Shown here piece by piece: positions 1-7,368 of a stretch of DNA of 11,928 bases; position 1 is the first letter of the stretch, and every line of letters starts with the position of its first letter. A program made the position numbers and the translations under genes. The DNA is taken from positions 1-11,928 of the forward strand of contig JAJCXU010000132.1 of the NCBI GenBank assembly GCA_029263275.1. The letters are read 5' to 3'. Under the pieces are notes generated by a model, which worked only from the letters and a program-made list of their open reading frames with translations, was not told the DNA's origin and did no database searches. Source of the stretch: Ilumatobacter sp. (GTDB lineage: Bacteria; Actinomycetota; Acidimicrobiia; Acidimicrobiales; Ilumatobacteraceae).

Positions 1-281
1 CGGTGTTCGAGTTCGGCGAGCTGAGCGCCACCGATGAGCGCGATCACGGGGAGTTGCTCGTCTGCCCGTTTCCGAATGGACCGAAGAAACGCCCAGGCCC
101 CCTCTGGGTCGGCGGTGGTGTCGACAATGGCACCTGCCCAGCCGGAATCGGGCTCGTGCTCGCCAGCGTCGCCGGGGGTGGCGACGGCCTTCCACGACGA
201 ACCGCCGAGGTCGAGCGTGCGCGCCAACTCGGGTGGCGCCGGGTCGGGGAAGACCAGAAGCATCTGGCTGCGTTCACTCAC
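1..281 (-). CDS. Atypical response regulator, N-terminal receiver part (GlnR-like), cut by the window edge
   Basis: The minus strand is open from a GTG at 281 to the left edge, giving 93 codons and lacking the C-terminus. The start overlaps the glnA stop as GTGA (281-278), the usual sign of translational coupling; an in-frame ATG at codon 7 (263-261) is an alternative. The peptide reads like a receiver fold: a first hydrophobic strand (MLLVFPD, residues 7-13), a second short strand (WKAVATP), then GAIVDTT with an Asp at residue 54 in the phosphoacceptor position, then a helix (AWAFLRSIRKR) and a strand (LPVIALIGG, 78-86). The acidic pair normally found after strand 1 is missing, as in the atypical regulator GlnR of actinobacteria, whose layout it resembles. 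In that family an OmpR-type winged helix follows, but it lies outside the window. Its place directly after glnA suits control of nitrogen genes. Receiver identity is fairly likely; GlnR orthology is inference from memory. Confidence 0.6.
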   Translation of the reverse strand, partial: MSERSQMLLVFPDPAPPELARTLDLGGSSWKAVATPGDAGEHEPDSGWAGAIVDTTADPEGAWAFLRSIRKRADEQLPVIALIGGAQLAELEH

Positions 282-1618
282 AACGACGTCAAGTACCGAT
301 CTCGTTCGAAGGCGCTGACGTGGGTCTTGTACCCGCGCCATTCGATGCGCTTGCTGCGGAGGAACCACTCGTAGATGTGTTCGCCGAGTGCTTCTCGCGC
401 GAGCGTGGACTTCTCCATCATTTCGAGCGCAGCGGCCAGTGACTCGGGCAGCTGCCCGATGCCACGTTGCTTGAGCACGTCATCGCCGATCTCGAACAGG
501 TTGGCGTCTGCCTCGTCAGGCAACTCGTAGCCCTCTTCGATGCCCTTCATTCCGGCGGCCAGCATCAGACTGAATGCAAGGTACGGATTGCATGCTGGGT
601 CAGGGGAGCGGTACTCGAGTCGCGTGGCCAGTGGGTTGTCGTTCTTGGTGATGGGCACACGGATGAGACCGCTGCGGTTGTTGCGTGCCCAGCTGAGGTG
701 GACCGGGGCTTCGAAGCCGGGGACCAGTCGTTTGTAGCTGTTGACGGTTTGGTTGGTGACCGCCGTGATCTCAGGTGCGTGGCGCAGCAACCCAGCCATG
801 AAGGACTTCGCCTTCGTCGACAGGTTGTAGGGGTCAGCAGCGTCGAAGAAGGCGTTCTCGGCGCCTTCGAACAGCGAGAGGTGCACGTGCATGCCGGAGC
901 CCTGTACGCCTTCGAGCGGCTTCGGCATGAAGGTGGCGTGTGCGTTGTTGCGGCCGGCGATCTCGCGGACCGCGAGCCGGAAGGTCATGACACTGTCCGC
1001 CATGGTGAGGGCGTCCGTGTGGCGGAGGTCGATCTCCTGCTGCCCGGGTGCGTCCTCGTGGAAGCTGTACTCCACGGGAATCCCCATCTGTTCGAGCGTG
1101 CGAATCGTGCGCTTGCGAAGTTCGCCAGTGACGTCGTTGGTGGTCAGGTCGAAGAATCCGCCCTGATCGATGGGTACGGGCGCTTCGCCCGGCGTGAGGG
1201 GCTCGAAGTAGAAGAACTCGATGTCGGGGGCCACGTAGAAGGTGAGGCCCATCTCGTGCGCTGCCTTCATGTGGCGGCGCAGCACCTGCCGTGGGTCGCC
1301 GGCGAACGGGGTCCCGTCCAGATTGTGGATGTCGCAGAAGACACGGGCTTCGGGCGCTTTCGGGTCGCCCCACGGGACGATCTCGAACGTGTCGGGATCG
1401 GGGATGGCGAGGACGTCGGATTCTTGCACTCGCGAGAATCCGTCGATCGACGAGCCGTCGAAGGTCATGCCGTCGGTGAGCGCGTTGTCGAGTTCGGCCG
1501 GAGAAATGGCCAGGCTCTTCAAGTTGCCGAGCACATCGGTGAACCACAACCGAACGAGGCGAACCCCGCGCTCTTCCACCGAACGCAAGACGTATTCGCG
1601 TTGTTGCTCAATAGTCAC
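278..1618 (-). CDS. glnA: Glutamine synthetase type I (GSI-alpha type)
   Basis: ATP-dependent condensation of ammonium with glutamate to glutamine, in a cytoplasmic dodecamer. The 446-residue length matches GSI-alpha enzymes such as B. subtilis GlnA (444), not the longer GSI-beta. Family motifs occur in order: FDGSSIDGF (53-61), the metal-binding APDIEFFYFE (130-139), HEDAPGQQEID (187-197), the ATP-site KPLEGVQGSGMHVHLS (233-248), NSYKRLVPGFEAPV (293-306) with NNRSGLIRVP (313-322), and RLEYRSPDPACNPYLA (333-348). Arg63 in GFSRVQES aligns with B. subtilis Arg62, which mediates glutamine feedback inhibition. Where GSI-beta carries the adenylylated Tyr, this protein reads ANLFEIGDD with Phe375, so GlnE-type modification is unlikely. 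The start is GTG at 1618 with a weak purine stretch (GAGAGA) upstream. It follows glnII on the same strand after 131 bp and is coupled to the response regulator downstream. Confidence 0.96.
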   Translation of the reverse strand: MTIEQQREYVLRSVEERGVRLVRLWFTDVLGNLKSLAISPAELDNALTDGMTFDGSSIDGFSRVQESDVLAIPDPDTFEIVPWGDPKAPEARVFCDIHNLDGTPFAGDPRQVLRRHMKAAHEMGLTFYVAPDIEFFYFEPLTPGEAPVPIDQGGFFDLTTNDVTGELRKRTIRTLEQMGIPVEYSFHEDAPGQQEIDLRHTDALTMADSVMTFRLAVREIAGRNNAHATFMPKPLEGVQGSGMHVHLSLFEGAENAFFDAADPYNLSTKAKSFMAGLLRHAPEITAVTNQTVNSYKRLVPGFEAPVHLSWARNNRSGLIRVPITKNDNPLATRLEYRSPDPACNPYLAFSLMLAAGMKGIEEGYELPDEADANLFEIGDDVLKQRGIGQLPESLAAALEMMEKSTLAREALGEHIYEWFLRSKRIEWRGYKTHVSAFERDRYLTSL

Positions 1619-1642
1619 AAGTTCAGTCTCTCAGATTCAGTG

Positions 1643-1684
1643 AAAAATGGCGACGGGGTAGAAGCTTGGCGCCCCCACCCCGTC
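1643..1684 (-). terminator. Hairpin with U tract between glnII and glnA (terminator or attenuator)
   Basis: Read on the minus strand, GACGGGGT (1684-1677) pairs perfectly with ACCCCGTC (1659-1652) over a 17-nt loop. Four bases later comes a run of five T's (1647-1643). That layout fits an intrinsic terminator for glnII, although the loop is long. The T run ends only 24 nt before the glnA GTG, and I see no TAnnnT -10 hexamer in between, so it may act as an attenuator in a glnII-glnA read-through transcript. Confidence 0.45.
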
Positions 1685-1720
1685 AGCCACGTTGCCGTTC
1701 AGGTCTTCAATTTCATTGTT

Positions 1721-1746
1721 CGAATCAGATCAGGCGATCTGGTTCG
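1721..1746 (-). other. Stem-loop just after the glnII stop codon
   Basis: Two 11-bp arms (1721-1731 and 1736-1746) flank a 4-nt loop. In the minus-strand transcript 10 of 11 positions pair, with a single C-A mismatch. It begins three bases past the glnII stop. No U tract follows it directly, so it could be a 3'-end stabilising hairpin, a factor-dependent terminator, or the first of a tandem pair with the hairpin at 1652-1684. Confidence 0.45.
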
Positions 1747-1749
1747 GAA

Positions 1750-2772
1750 CTACTTCATTGCGCCGCAGATGGTGTCGACCATGAGGCGGGCGACGACGTA
1801 GGGGTCGATGTTGCCGTTCGGGCGACGATCTTCGAGGTAGCCCTTCTTGTCGATGGCGCACTGCCACGGAATGCGGATCGATGCGCCGCGGTCGGACACG
1901 CCGTAGCTGAACTGGTCGTGACGCTGGGTCTCGTGAGCTCCGGTGAGGCGCTCTTCCACGCCGTCGCCGTAGTTGGCGATGTGGAGTGCAGCCTTCTGCC
2001 CGAGGGCCTTGCAGCCGGCCTCGATGTACTTCATGCCACCGTCTTCACGCATCTCCTTGGTGGAGAAGTTGGTGTGGGCGCCAGCGCCGTTCCAGTCGCC
2101 CTTGACGGGCTTGGCGTCGATGTTGATGACCACGCCGTAGTCCTCAGCGATGCGGTGGAGGAGGTAGCGGCCGATCCAGAGCTCGTCAGAAACCTCGAGC
2201 AGGCCGACCGGGCCGACTTGGAATTCCCACTGGCCAGGCATGACCTCGGCGTTGATGCCCGAGATCGTGACGCCGGCGGCGAGGCAGGCATCCATGTGGT
2301 CTTCGGCGATGTCGCGACCGGTGATGGCAATTTCGCCGACGCCGCAGTAGTACGGACCCTGCGGAGCGGGGAAGCCGTCGTCGGGGAAGCCCAGCGGGTT
2401 GCCGTTTGGCTTGAGCATCGTGTATTCCTGCTCGATACCGAACATCGGCTCGTGCTTCTTGTACTTCTTCGCGGTGCGGGCTGCAGCTGCACGAGTGTTG
2501 GTCGGGTGAGCCTTGCCGTCGACCAGCATGACTTCACACATGACGAGCACGTTGTCGCCGCCACGGATCGGGTCGGGGAACACACGAGCGGGCTTGAGCA
2601 CGCAGTCGCTCTTGTCGCCCGTTGCCTGGTTGGTCGACGAGCCGTCGAAGCCCCAGACGGGCATGTCGGCGAGATCGGTGCCGTTGTCATCTGACACGAC
2701 CTTGGTCTTGGAACGGAGTTGTGGAGTCGGCTCACTGCCGTCGATCCAGATGTACTCAGCCTTGATAGCCAC
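1750..2772 (-). CDS. glnII: Glutamine synthetase type II (GSII, eukaryotic-type)
   Basis: A second glutamine synthetase, of the GSII family also found in eukaryotes, rhizobia, Frankia and Streptomyces. I place the start at GTG 2772 (340 aa) because GAGG (2782-2779) sits six bases upstream and the protein then opens MAIKAEYIWIDG; a TTG at 2784 would add four residues but loses this ribosome site. Motifs: WGFDGSSTNQA (40-50), FGIEQEYTML (111-120) with metal ligands Glu114 and Glu116, GINAEVMPGQWEFQVGP (172-188), GDWNGAGAHTNFST (225-238) with the ATP-site His233, RGASIRIP (295-302) and EDRRPNGNIDPY (314-325). The length is normal for prokaryotic GSII (about 340-345). The stop is TAG. It lies upstream of glnA on the same strand, so two unrelated-subclass synthetases stand in tandem. 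In Streptomyces, GSII is under nitrogen and phosphate regulators; the direct repeats upstream may point the same way here. Confidence 0.96.
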   Translation of the reverse strand: MAIKAEYIWIDGSEPTPQLRSKTKVVSDDNGTDLADMPVWGFDGSSTNQATGDKSDCVLKPARVFPDPIRGGDNVLVMCEVMLVDGKAHPTNTRAAAARTAKKYKKHEPMFGIEQEYTMLKPNGNPLGFPDDGFPAPQGPYYCGVGEIAITGRDIAEDHMDACLAAGVTISGINAEVMPGQWEFQVGPVGLLEVSDELWIGRYLLHRIAEDYGVVINIDAKPVKGDWNGAGAHTNFSTKEMREDGGMKYIEAGCKALGQKAALHIANYGDGVEERLTGAHETQRHDQFSYGVSDRGASIRIPWQCAIDKKGYLEDRRPNGNIDPYVVARLMVDTICGAMK

Positions 2773-2808
2773 TGCTGTCCTCAAATCTTGTTGTTGGTGG
2801 GCACGCCA

Positions 2809-2814
2809 AGGATA
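2809..2814 (-). promoter_or_regulatory. Candidate -10 element of the glnII promoter
   Basis: TATCCT on the minus strand fits the actinobacterial TAnnnT pattern. It would start transcription near 2802, giving a leader of about 30 nt that holds the GAGG ribosome site. No convincing -35 hexamer is visible, which would fit an activator-dependent promoter. Confidence 0.3.
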
Positions 2815-2875
2815 CGGCGAGACCGTGAACGTGCCGCATCGTTGCAGCGGGTCGTTGCGTTGCCGTTGCTCGTCT

Positions 2876-2892
2876 GTGAACGGCGCGTGAAC
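2876..2892 (-). promoter_or_regulatory. GTTCAC direct repeats, candidate response-regulator operator upstream of glnII
   Basis: On the minus strand GTTCAC occurs at 2892-2887 and again at 2881-2876, an 11-bp period that puts both on the same face of the helix. This matches the layout of OmpR/PhoB-family sites; the Streptomyces PHO box uses GTTCACC units every 11 nt, and PhoP is known to act at nitrogen genes there. A third GTTCAC lies at 2830-2825 near the proposed -10. That a regulator binds here is inference. Confidence 0.35.
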
Positions 2893-2917
2893 TATTGCGG
2901 GTTCTCAGCTCGCTGTA

Positions 2918-2938
2918 GAACCGGTCGGTGACCGGTTC
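2918..2938 (-). terminator. Perfect stem-loop after the acylase gene
   Basis: GAACCGGTC (2918-2926) and GACCGGTTC (2930-2938) form a perfect 9-bp stem with a 3-nt loop, five bases beyond the acylase stop (2943-2945). There is no U tract on either side. Such tailless hairpins are common ends of actinobacterial genes. It also lies next to the glnII promoter region, so an operator palindrome cannot be excluded. Confidence 0.45.
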
Positions 2939-2942
2939 GCGT

Positions 2943-5495
2943 TCAGCGCACTTCGAGAATGTGCTCGGTCAGATTCGGGTCAGCTGCGATCTGTTCGGCG
3001 GTGAACGCGACCTCGCGCCAGTTCTTCTCGCTGAATCGAGTCGTCTGCTCCTCGAACCAGGGCGACTCGCGATCGCCGGTCTGTCCATAGGTGAGGATGG
3101 CCCACGCTTGGACCTGGTCGCCGGTGTAGTCGACGGTCATCACGAAGCTGCTGCCGTAGTTGACCGGGAAACCCTCGCCACGTAGTGCGCTGTCCGGCGC
3201 CACGGAGTCGCCCCGGGTTGGTGCCGGCTCCGTGCTCGAACCCGAGCCGCTCCATTGCACCACGTTGGTGACGCCGTCGACGCCAGTGCCGCCATGGATG
3301 GGGATCCGAGTGCCCGACCGCTCAGTGAACTGTGCGGCGCCGAGGGTTGAATCGAGGTGGAAGCCAGCCTTGGTCAGCGTCTGCACCGCTCGTGCCAATG
3401 CGGCCAGCAGTGGGGTGGAGTCTTCCGCGGGCACGGCAGGAGAGAGAGTCGGCCGCAGTGGGTCGAACTCATCGGAGAAGAGCGTGCCGGTTCTGGTGCG
3501 CTCGTCGTTGCTGAATCGGTTGAGCACCTCGCGCCACAACAGCGGGCCGGCTCGATCGAGGTCGTAGCGACCATCCCAGCGCGCCAGGATGCTGCAGGCC
3601 GGAGTGAGGTCGACGAGTTCGGCGGGCAGTGCAACGGTCTCGTCGGCGGCCAACAATTCGCCGACCTTGAACACCGGCGTGAGGGAACACGCGGCGACCG
3701 CGGCATCGAGCAGCAGTTCGGCGGCGTGCCCGGTGTTGTCGAACACGGCATCGCGCAGTTCGATCCCCGAGAAGTTGCCGTCGTCGCCAGCGAGGCCGGT
3801 CCGATTGTCGGCGGCCAGCACCGCAGCGTTCTGCCGGGTCCGCATGCTGAGCGGTGAGTTCTGCTCGCCGTGCAGGATGGAGAACGATCCGTCGAGCGTG
3901 AACTCATCGCTCGGTACCCAGAAGCTGTCGTTCGCGTTGAAGACGTAGTCGGTGCGTTCGACCATCGGCATGTCGGCGTAGGGCACCAAACCGTCGTCGC
4001 GAGCGCCCGGAACGACTTCCCAGGTGAATCGACTGTCGGACCCGTCGAGCAGCACGACGCCGTTGTCGTAGGCAATCTGGGTGATCGGGTCGGTGAACAG
4101 CTTGTCGACGAAGAGTTGTTCGGCCTCATCAGAGAGGTTGGGGGTGGCCGCGGTGTCGGCGTACCAGACCCGCCCGTCGGCACCGGTGGCGACGGTGTTG
4201 AAGAGCGGAACACCCTGATGTTTGGCGTGCACAGCCTGCAGGTCGTCCATGCTCTGCACCGAGATCATGTCGAGGTATTGGTCGATGAACTCGTTGTTGT
4301 TGATGTTTGCGTCGCGGAAGCTCAGCACGAGGCTGTCAGTCCAGCCGAGGCCGGGGAAGTCGACGATCGGGCCGTACTCACTGCTCCACAACGTGCGGGT
4401 TTCTTCGTCGACGGTGCCGTCAGCCCGAAGAATCGAAATCGTGTGATCGATCGAGGTCATCGGTCGTGATTCGCCATCGACGAGGTAACTCGTGGGCGAC
4501 TCGGGATCGAGCGTGAGCAGGTAGGCGGTGAGCCGCTTGCCGGCGGACACGGTGTGCGTCCAGGCGACCCCTTCGGTGAACCCGATGCCAATGCCGGGCA
4601 CGCCGAGCAGTTGGGCGCCGTAGATGTCGATCTCGTCGCCGATGGTGAGGTGGGTCTCGGCGAATCGCAACTCGCCTTCCCAGGGGAAGTGCGGGTTGGC
4701 GACGAGGAGCCCACCGGTGCCGGTTTCGGTGCGGTCGCTGCCGACTGCCCAACCGTTGCTGCCGACATCGAGCGGCTCGAGCGCCGTGAAGTCGGGGGCG
4801 GGGGAGTCGTCGACGGGCGAGCGGGGGGCGAAGCTGAGTGGTTCCTCAGGCTGCGGTGGTTGCGCAGTCGGGATGAAGTCCGCGAATCGAGCGCTGCTTG
4901 CCAGCAGCGCCAGCGAGCGGGCGTAGACGTAGACCTCGACGGGCTGGATCGGCCGCACCCATTCGGCACCGTTGCACCAGCCGACGAGACCGTCGGATCC
5001 GGCGTCTGCGAGCTGGTCGTTCCAGCCTTCGGTGAATGCCTCGAACTGTTCGACGACCTTGTCCGACGCCGCGTCATAGTCGGCCGTCGCGGTTCCGACA
5101 ATGTCGATCGCACGCCAGGCGAAGTCGCTCTCGACGTTCTCTCCGTCGCTCCCCGGGCCGAGGACATCGGATCGGAGGCCGTACACCTTGATGATCTGGT
5201 CGATCAGCGTGCAACCGTGGTCTTCGCCGCTGACCCAGCCTTGCCCGTACGCGACACTCTCGAGGTTCGGCCCAGAGATGTGGGGCACCCCGTCGGTGGT
5301 GCGCTTGATCGTCGCGGTCAACCGCGGTGGGACCAGCGTCGTGGTCGTGGTCGTGGTCGTCGTCGTGGTGGTGGACGTTGTCGATGTGGTCGTTGTGTCG
5401 GCCGAAGTGGGCAGCGGGATCGAGTCGGGACCCTCTCCGGGGGTGCACGCGCCGACGAGCATCACCCCGACGATCGCCACACTCTTCCAACGCAC
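2943..5495 (-). CDS. Secreted penicillin/AHL acylase-family lipoprotein (Ntn hydrolase, S45)
   Basis: Predicted amidase that cleaves acyl side chains from amides such as acyl-homoserine lactones, beta-lactams or lipopeptides; the true substrate is unknown. The 850-aa start is chosen at GTG 5495, which places a short charged N-terminus and hydrophobic stretch before the lipobox VGAC (Cys17); an upstream TTG at 5579 would bury this signal. Residues 34-53 are almost all threonine, a flexible linker. A propeptide/alpha-chain region follows. GSNGWAVG then supplies the autoprocessing nucleophile Ser246 (new N-terminus of the beta chain), with NPHFPW (267-272), AWTHTVSAG (311-319) for the oxyanion region, and FNANDSFW (519-526) with the catalytic Asn. 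Order and spacing match aculeacin A acylase and PvdQ. It is expected to be exported and anchored to the cell surface. It is divergent from nadE, with no functional link visible. Family assignment is firm; specificity is not. Confidence 0.9.
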   Translation of the reverse strand: MRWKSVAIVGVMLVGACTPGEGPDSIPLPTSADTTTTSTTSTTTTTTTTTTTTLVPPRLTATIKRTTDGVPHISGPNLESVAYGQGWVSGEDHGCTLIDQIIKVYGLRSDVLGPGSDGENVESDFAWRAIDIVGTATADYDAASDKVVEQFEAFTEGWNDQLADAGSDGLVGWCNGAEWVRPIQPVEVYVYARSLALLASSARFADFIPTAQPPQPEEPLSFAPRSPVDDSPAPDFTALEPLDVGSNGWAVGSDRTETGTGGLLVANPHFPWEGELRFAETHLTIGDEIDIYGAQLLGVPGIGIGFTEGVAWTHTVSAGKRLTAYLLTLDPESPTSYLVDGESRPMTSIDHTISILRADGTVDEETRTLWSSEYGPIVDFPGLGWTDSLVLSFRDANINNNEFIDQYLDMISVQSMDDLQAVHAKHQGVPLFNTVATGADGRVWYADTAATPNLSDEAEQLFVDKLFTDPITQIAYDNGVVLLDGSDSRFTWEVVPGARDDGLVPYADMPMVERTDYVFNANDSFWVPSDEFTLDGSFSILHGEQNSPLSMRTRQNAAVLAADNRTGLAGDDGNFSGIELRDAVFDNTGHAAELLLDAAVAACSLTPVFKVGELLAADETVALPAELVDLTPACSILARWDGRYDLDRAGPLLWREVLNRFSNDERTRTGTLFSDEFDPLRPTLSPAVPAEDSTPLLAALARAVQTLTKAGFHLDSTLGAAQFTERSGTRIPIHGGTGVDGVTNVVQWSGSGSSTEPAPTRGDSVAPDSALRGEGFPVNYGSSFVMTVDYTGDQVQAWAILTYGQTGDRESPWFEEQTTRFSEKNWREVAFTAEQIAADPNLTEHILEVR
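5336..5398 (-). repeat. Trinucleotide-like low-complexity tract coding a poly-threonine linker
   Basis: The plus strand reads as runs of GTC, GTG and GTT; the minus strand therefore reads ACN codons, giving an almost pure Thr tract broken by two Ser. It lies between the lipobox and the mature acylase domain. Mixed ACC/ACG/ACA codons argue for selection on the protein sequence as well as possible slippage-driven length change. Confidence 0.85.
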
Positions 5496-5599
5496 TTGCC
5501 CAATACTGTCAGATCGGGCTGCGGATTCTTGAGCGAAAACGCCGCTTTTGGTGCAATTTCTCGGGATTTTCTGCGGCAAGGCGCCGATCCCCCGGCGAG

Positions 5600-5605
5600 T
5601 AGCCT
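5600..5605 (+). promoter_or_regulatory. Candidate -10 element for a leaderless nadE transcript
   Basis: TAGCCT fits TAnnnT and ends six bases before the nadE GTG at 5612. That spacing puts the transcription start on the start codon itself, the usual geometry of leaderless actinobacterial genes. No good -35 box or Shine-Dalgarno sequence is seen. Confidence 0.4.
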
Positions 5606-5611
5606 GATGTC

Positions 5612-7339
5612 GTGACGGTCTTGCGTGTCGCCCTTGCCCAACTGAACCCCACCGTCGGTGATTTCGACGGCAACCTCGCCAAGCTGGTCGAGTCCTACAA
5701 CGCCGCCGCTGCCGCGGGCTGCGATGTCGTTGCGTTCCCCGAACTGGCGACCACCGGGTACCCGCCCGAGGACCTCGTGCTGAAGCCGGGATTCGTCGCC
5801 GACAATCGAGCAGCGCTCGACACGTTCGCGGCGCAGACCGGTGAGTGCGTCGCTGTGGTCGGGTTCGTGGATCAGGATCGCGACCTCTACAACGCTGCCG
5901 CGGTGTGCGCAGGCGGCGAGATCATCGGGATCTACCACAAGCGTTTGTTGCCGAACAATGCCGTGTTCGACGAACAGCGGTACTTCGTGGCGGGCTATGA
6001 ATCCGACCCGCTCGAGCTGTTCGTCATCGGCGGTGTGAAGGTCGGGATCTCGATCTGTGAAGACATCTGGAGTCCGTTCGGCCCCCTCGCGGAGCAGGCG
6101 GCTGCCGGTGCGGAGGTCAACATCAACATCAACGGCTCACCGTTTCGCGCCGAGAAGGATCTCGTGCGCGAGCAGTTGGTGTCGACGCGGGCGGCGGACT
6201 CACACTGCGCCGTTGTCTACGTCAATCAGGTCGGCGGCCAGGACGAGTTGGTGTTCGACGGCGGTTCCTTCGTGATGGATCACGAAGGTGCATTGCTGGC
6301 CCGCGCTCCGCAATTCGTCGAAGACCTGATGATCGTCGACGTGCCGGTGCCGCCCGTCTATCGCAAGCGGCTGCTCGATCCCCGTGGTCGCGCCACCGAG
6401 GCACTGCTGCCAACGGTTGACGTCTCGGCGGTGCCCCGCCGGCCCGCTACGTCGAGCGAACCACTTGCCGCACCGGTCGCGGAGCCGCTCGGCACCGACA
6501 AGGAGTTGTACGACGCGCTCGTGCTCGGCACTCGTGACTACTGCCGCAAGAATGGGTTCAGCGATGTCGTCATCGGCCTCTCCGGCGGTGTCGACTCGAC
6601 GATCGTTGCGTGTATCGCCGCCGACGCGTTGGGTCCCGAGCACGTGCACGGCGTGTCGATGCCGTCGCGCTACTCGAGCGATCACTCGAAGAGCGACGCT
6701 GTCCTGCTCGCCGAGAACTTGGGCATCGAACTGCGCACGATCTCGATCGAGCCAGCGTTCACGGCGTATCAGGCGATGCTGGCCAGTGCGTTCGAAGGTC
6801 GGGAAGTCGGCCTCACCTACGAGAACATCCAGAGCCGTTGCCGCGGTCAACTACTGATGGCGCTCTCGAACGAGTTCGGCTGGATGGTCCTCACCACGGG
6901 CAACAAGAGCGAGATGGCGGTCGGGTACTTCACGATCTACGGCGACTCGGTCGGTGGGTACGCCATGATCAAAGACGTCCTCAAGCTCCGCGTCTACGAC
7001 TTGTGTCGTTACGTCAACGATGCCGCTGGCCGCGAGGTCATTCCGGTTGATGTCATCACCAAGCCGCCATCGGCCGAGCTCCGCCCCGACCAGCGCGACG
7101 ATGACTCGCTGCCGCCGTACGAGGTGCTCGACCCGATCCTTGAGCTCTACGTCGAACAAGACCGCACGGCCACCGAGATCATCGAGCTCGGTCACGACGC
7201 GGCGATGGTCCGGCGCATCACGCGCTTGGTCGACATCGCCGAATACAAGCGGCGGCAGTGCCCGCCCGGAGTGCGCGTCACCAACAAGGCCTTCGGCAAA
7301 GATCGCCGACTTCCCATCACCCACGCCTACCGCGGTTAA
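5612..7339 (+). CDS. nadE: Glutamine-dependent NAD+ synthetase
   Basis: Last step of NAD+ synthesis: amidates nicotinic acid adenine dinucleotide using ATP and ammonia released from glutamine. The 575-aa protein has two domains. The N-terminal nitrilase-type glutaminase (about 1-270) shows the Glu-Lys-Cys triad in FPELATTGYPPEDL (Glu44), IYHKRLLPN (Lys110) and GISICEDIW (Cys149). The C-terminal synthetase (about 290-575) has the pyrophosphate-binding SGGVDS (324-329), then TTGNKSEMAVGY, GDSVGGYAMIKDV and TKPPSAELRPDQRDDD. It is shorter than the roughly 680-aa mycobacterial enzyme and belongs to the compact two-domain type. GTG at 5612 is the natural start since MTVLRVALAQLNP begins the first nitrilase strand. 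The gene stands alone, divergent from the acylase across 116 bp, with a probable leaderless promoter. It depends on glutamine, which links it loosely to the glutamine synthetases upstream. Confidence 0.97.
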   Translation: MTVLRVALAQLNPTVGDFDGNLAKLVESYNAAAAAGCDVVAFPELATTGYPPEDLVLKPGFVADNRAALDTFAAQTGECVAVVGFVDQDRDLYNAAAVCAGGEIIGIYHKRLLPNNAVFDEQRYFVAGYESDPLELFVIGGVKVGISICEDIWSPFGPLAEQAAAGAEVNININGSPFRAEKDLVREQLVSTRAADSHCAVVYVNQVGGQDELVFDGGSFVMDHEGALLARAPQFVEDLMIVDVPVPPVYRKRLLDPRGRATEALLPTVDVSAVPRRPATSSEPLAAPVAEPLGTDKELYDALVLGTRDYCRKNGFSDVVIGLSGGVDSTIVACIAADALGPEHVHGVSMPSRYSSDHSKSDAVLLAENLGIELRTISIEPAFTAYQAMLASAFEGREVGLTYENIQSRCRGQLLMALSNEFGWMVLTTGNKSEMAVGYFTIYGDSVGGYAMIKDVLKLRVYDLCRYVNDAAGREVIPVDVITKPPSAELRPDQRDDDSLPPYEVLDPILELYVEQDRTATEIIELGHDAAMVRRITRLVDIAEYKRRQCPPGVRVTNKAFGKDRRLPITHAYRG

Positions 7340-7368
7340 CCACCCGCCCCCCACCCCACACGCTTCTT

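Noticed and set aside
467..1801. Long plus-strand open frame (444 codons) opposite glnA
   Set aside because: Antisense shadow of a clear glutamine synthetase in GC-rich DNA; no recognisable motifs, and its composition reflects reverse-complemented codons.
1666..2694. Plus-strand open frame (342 codons) opposite glnII
   Set aside because: Antisense shadow; GSII on the other strand has every family motif.
5582..5597. Five-bp CGCCG/CGGCG hairpin before nadE
   Set aside because: Short and GC-only; such pairings are common by chance at this base composition.
4554..5615. Plus-strand open frame (353 codons) opposite the acylase signal and linker region
   Set aside because: Arg/Gly/Val-rich product of reading the threonine tract and neighbouring codons backwards; it also overlaps the nadE start.
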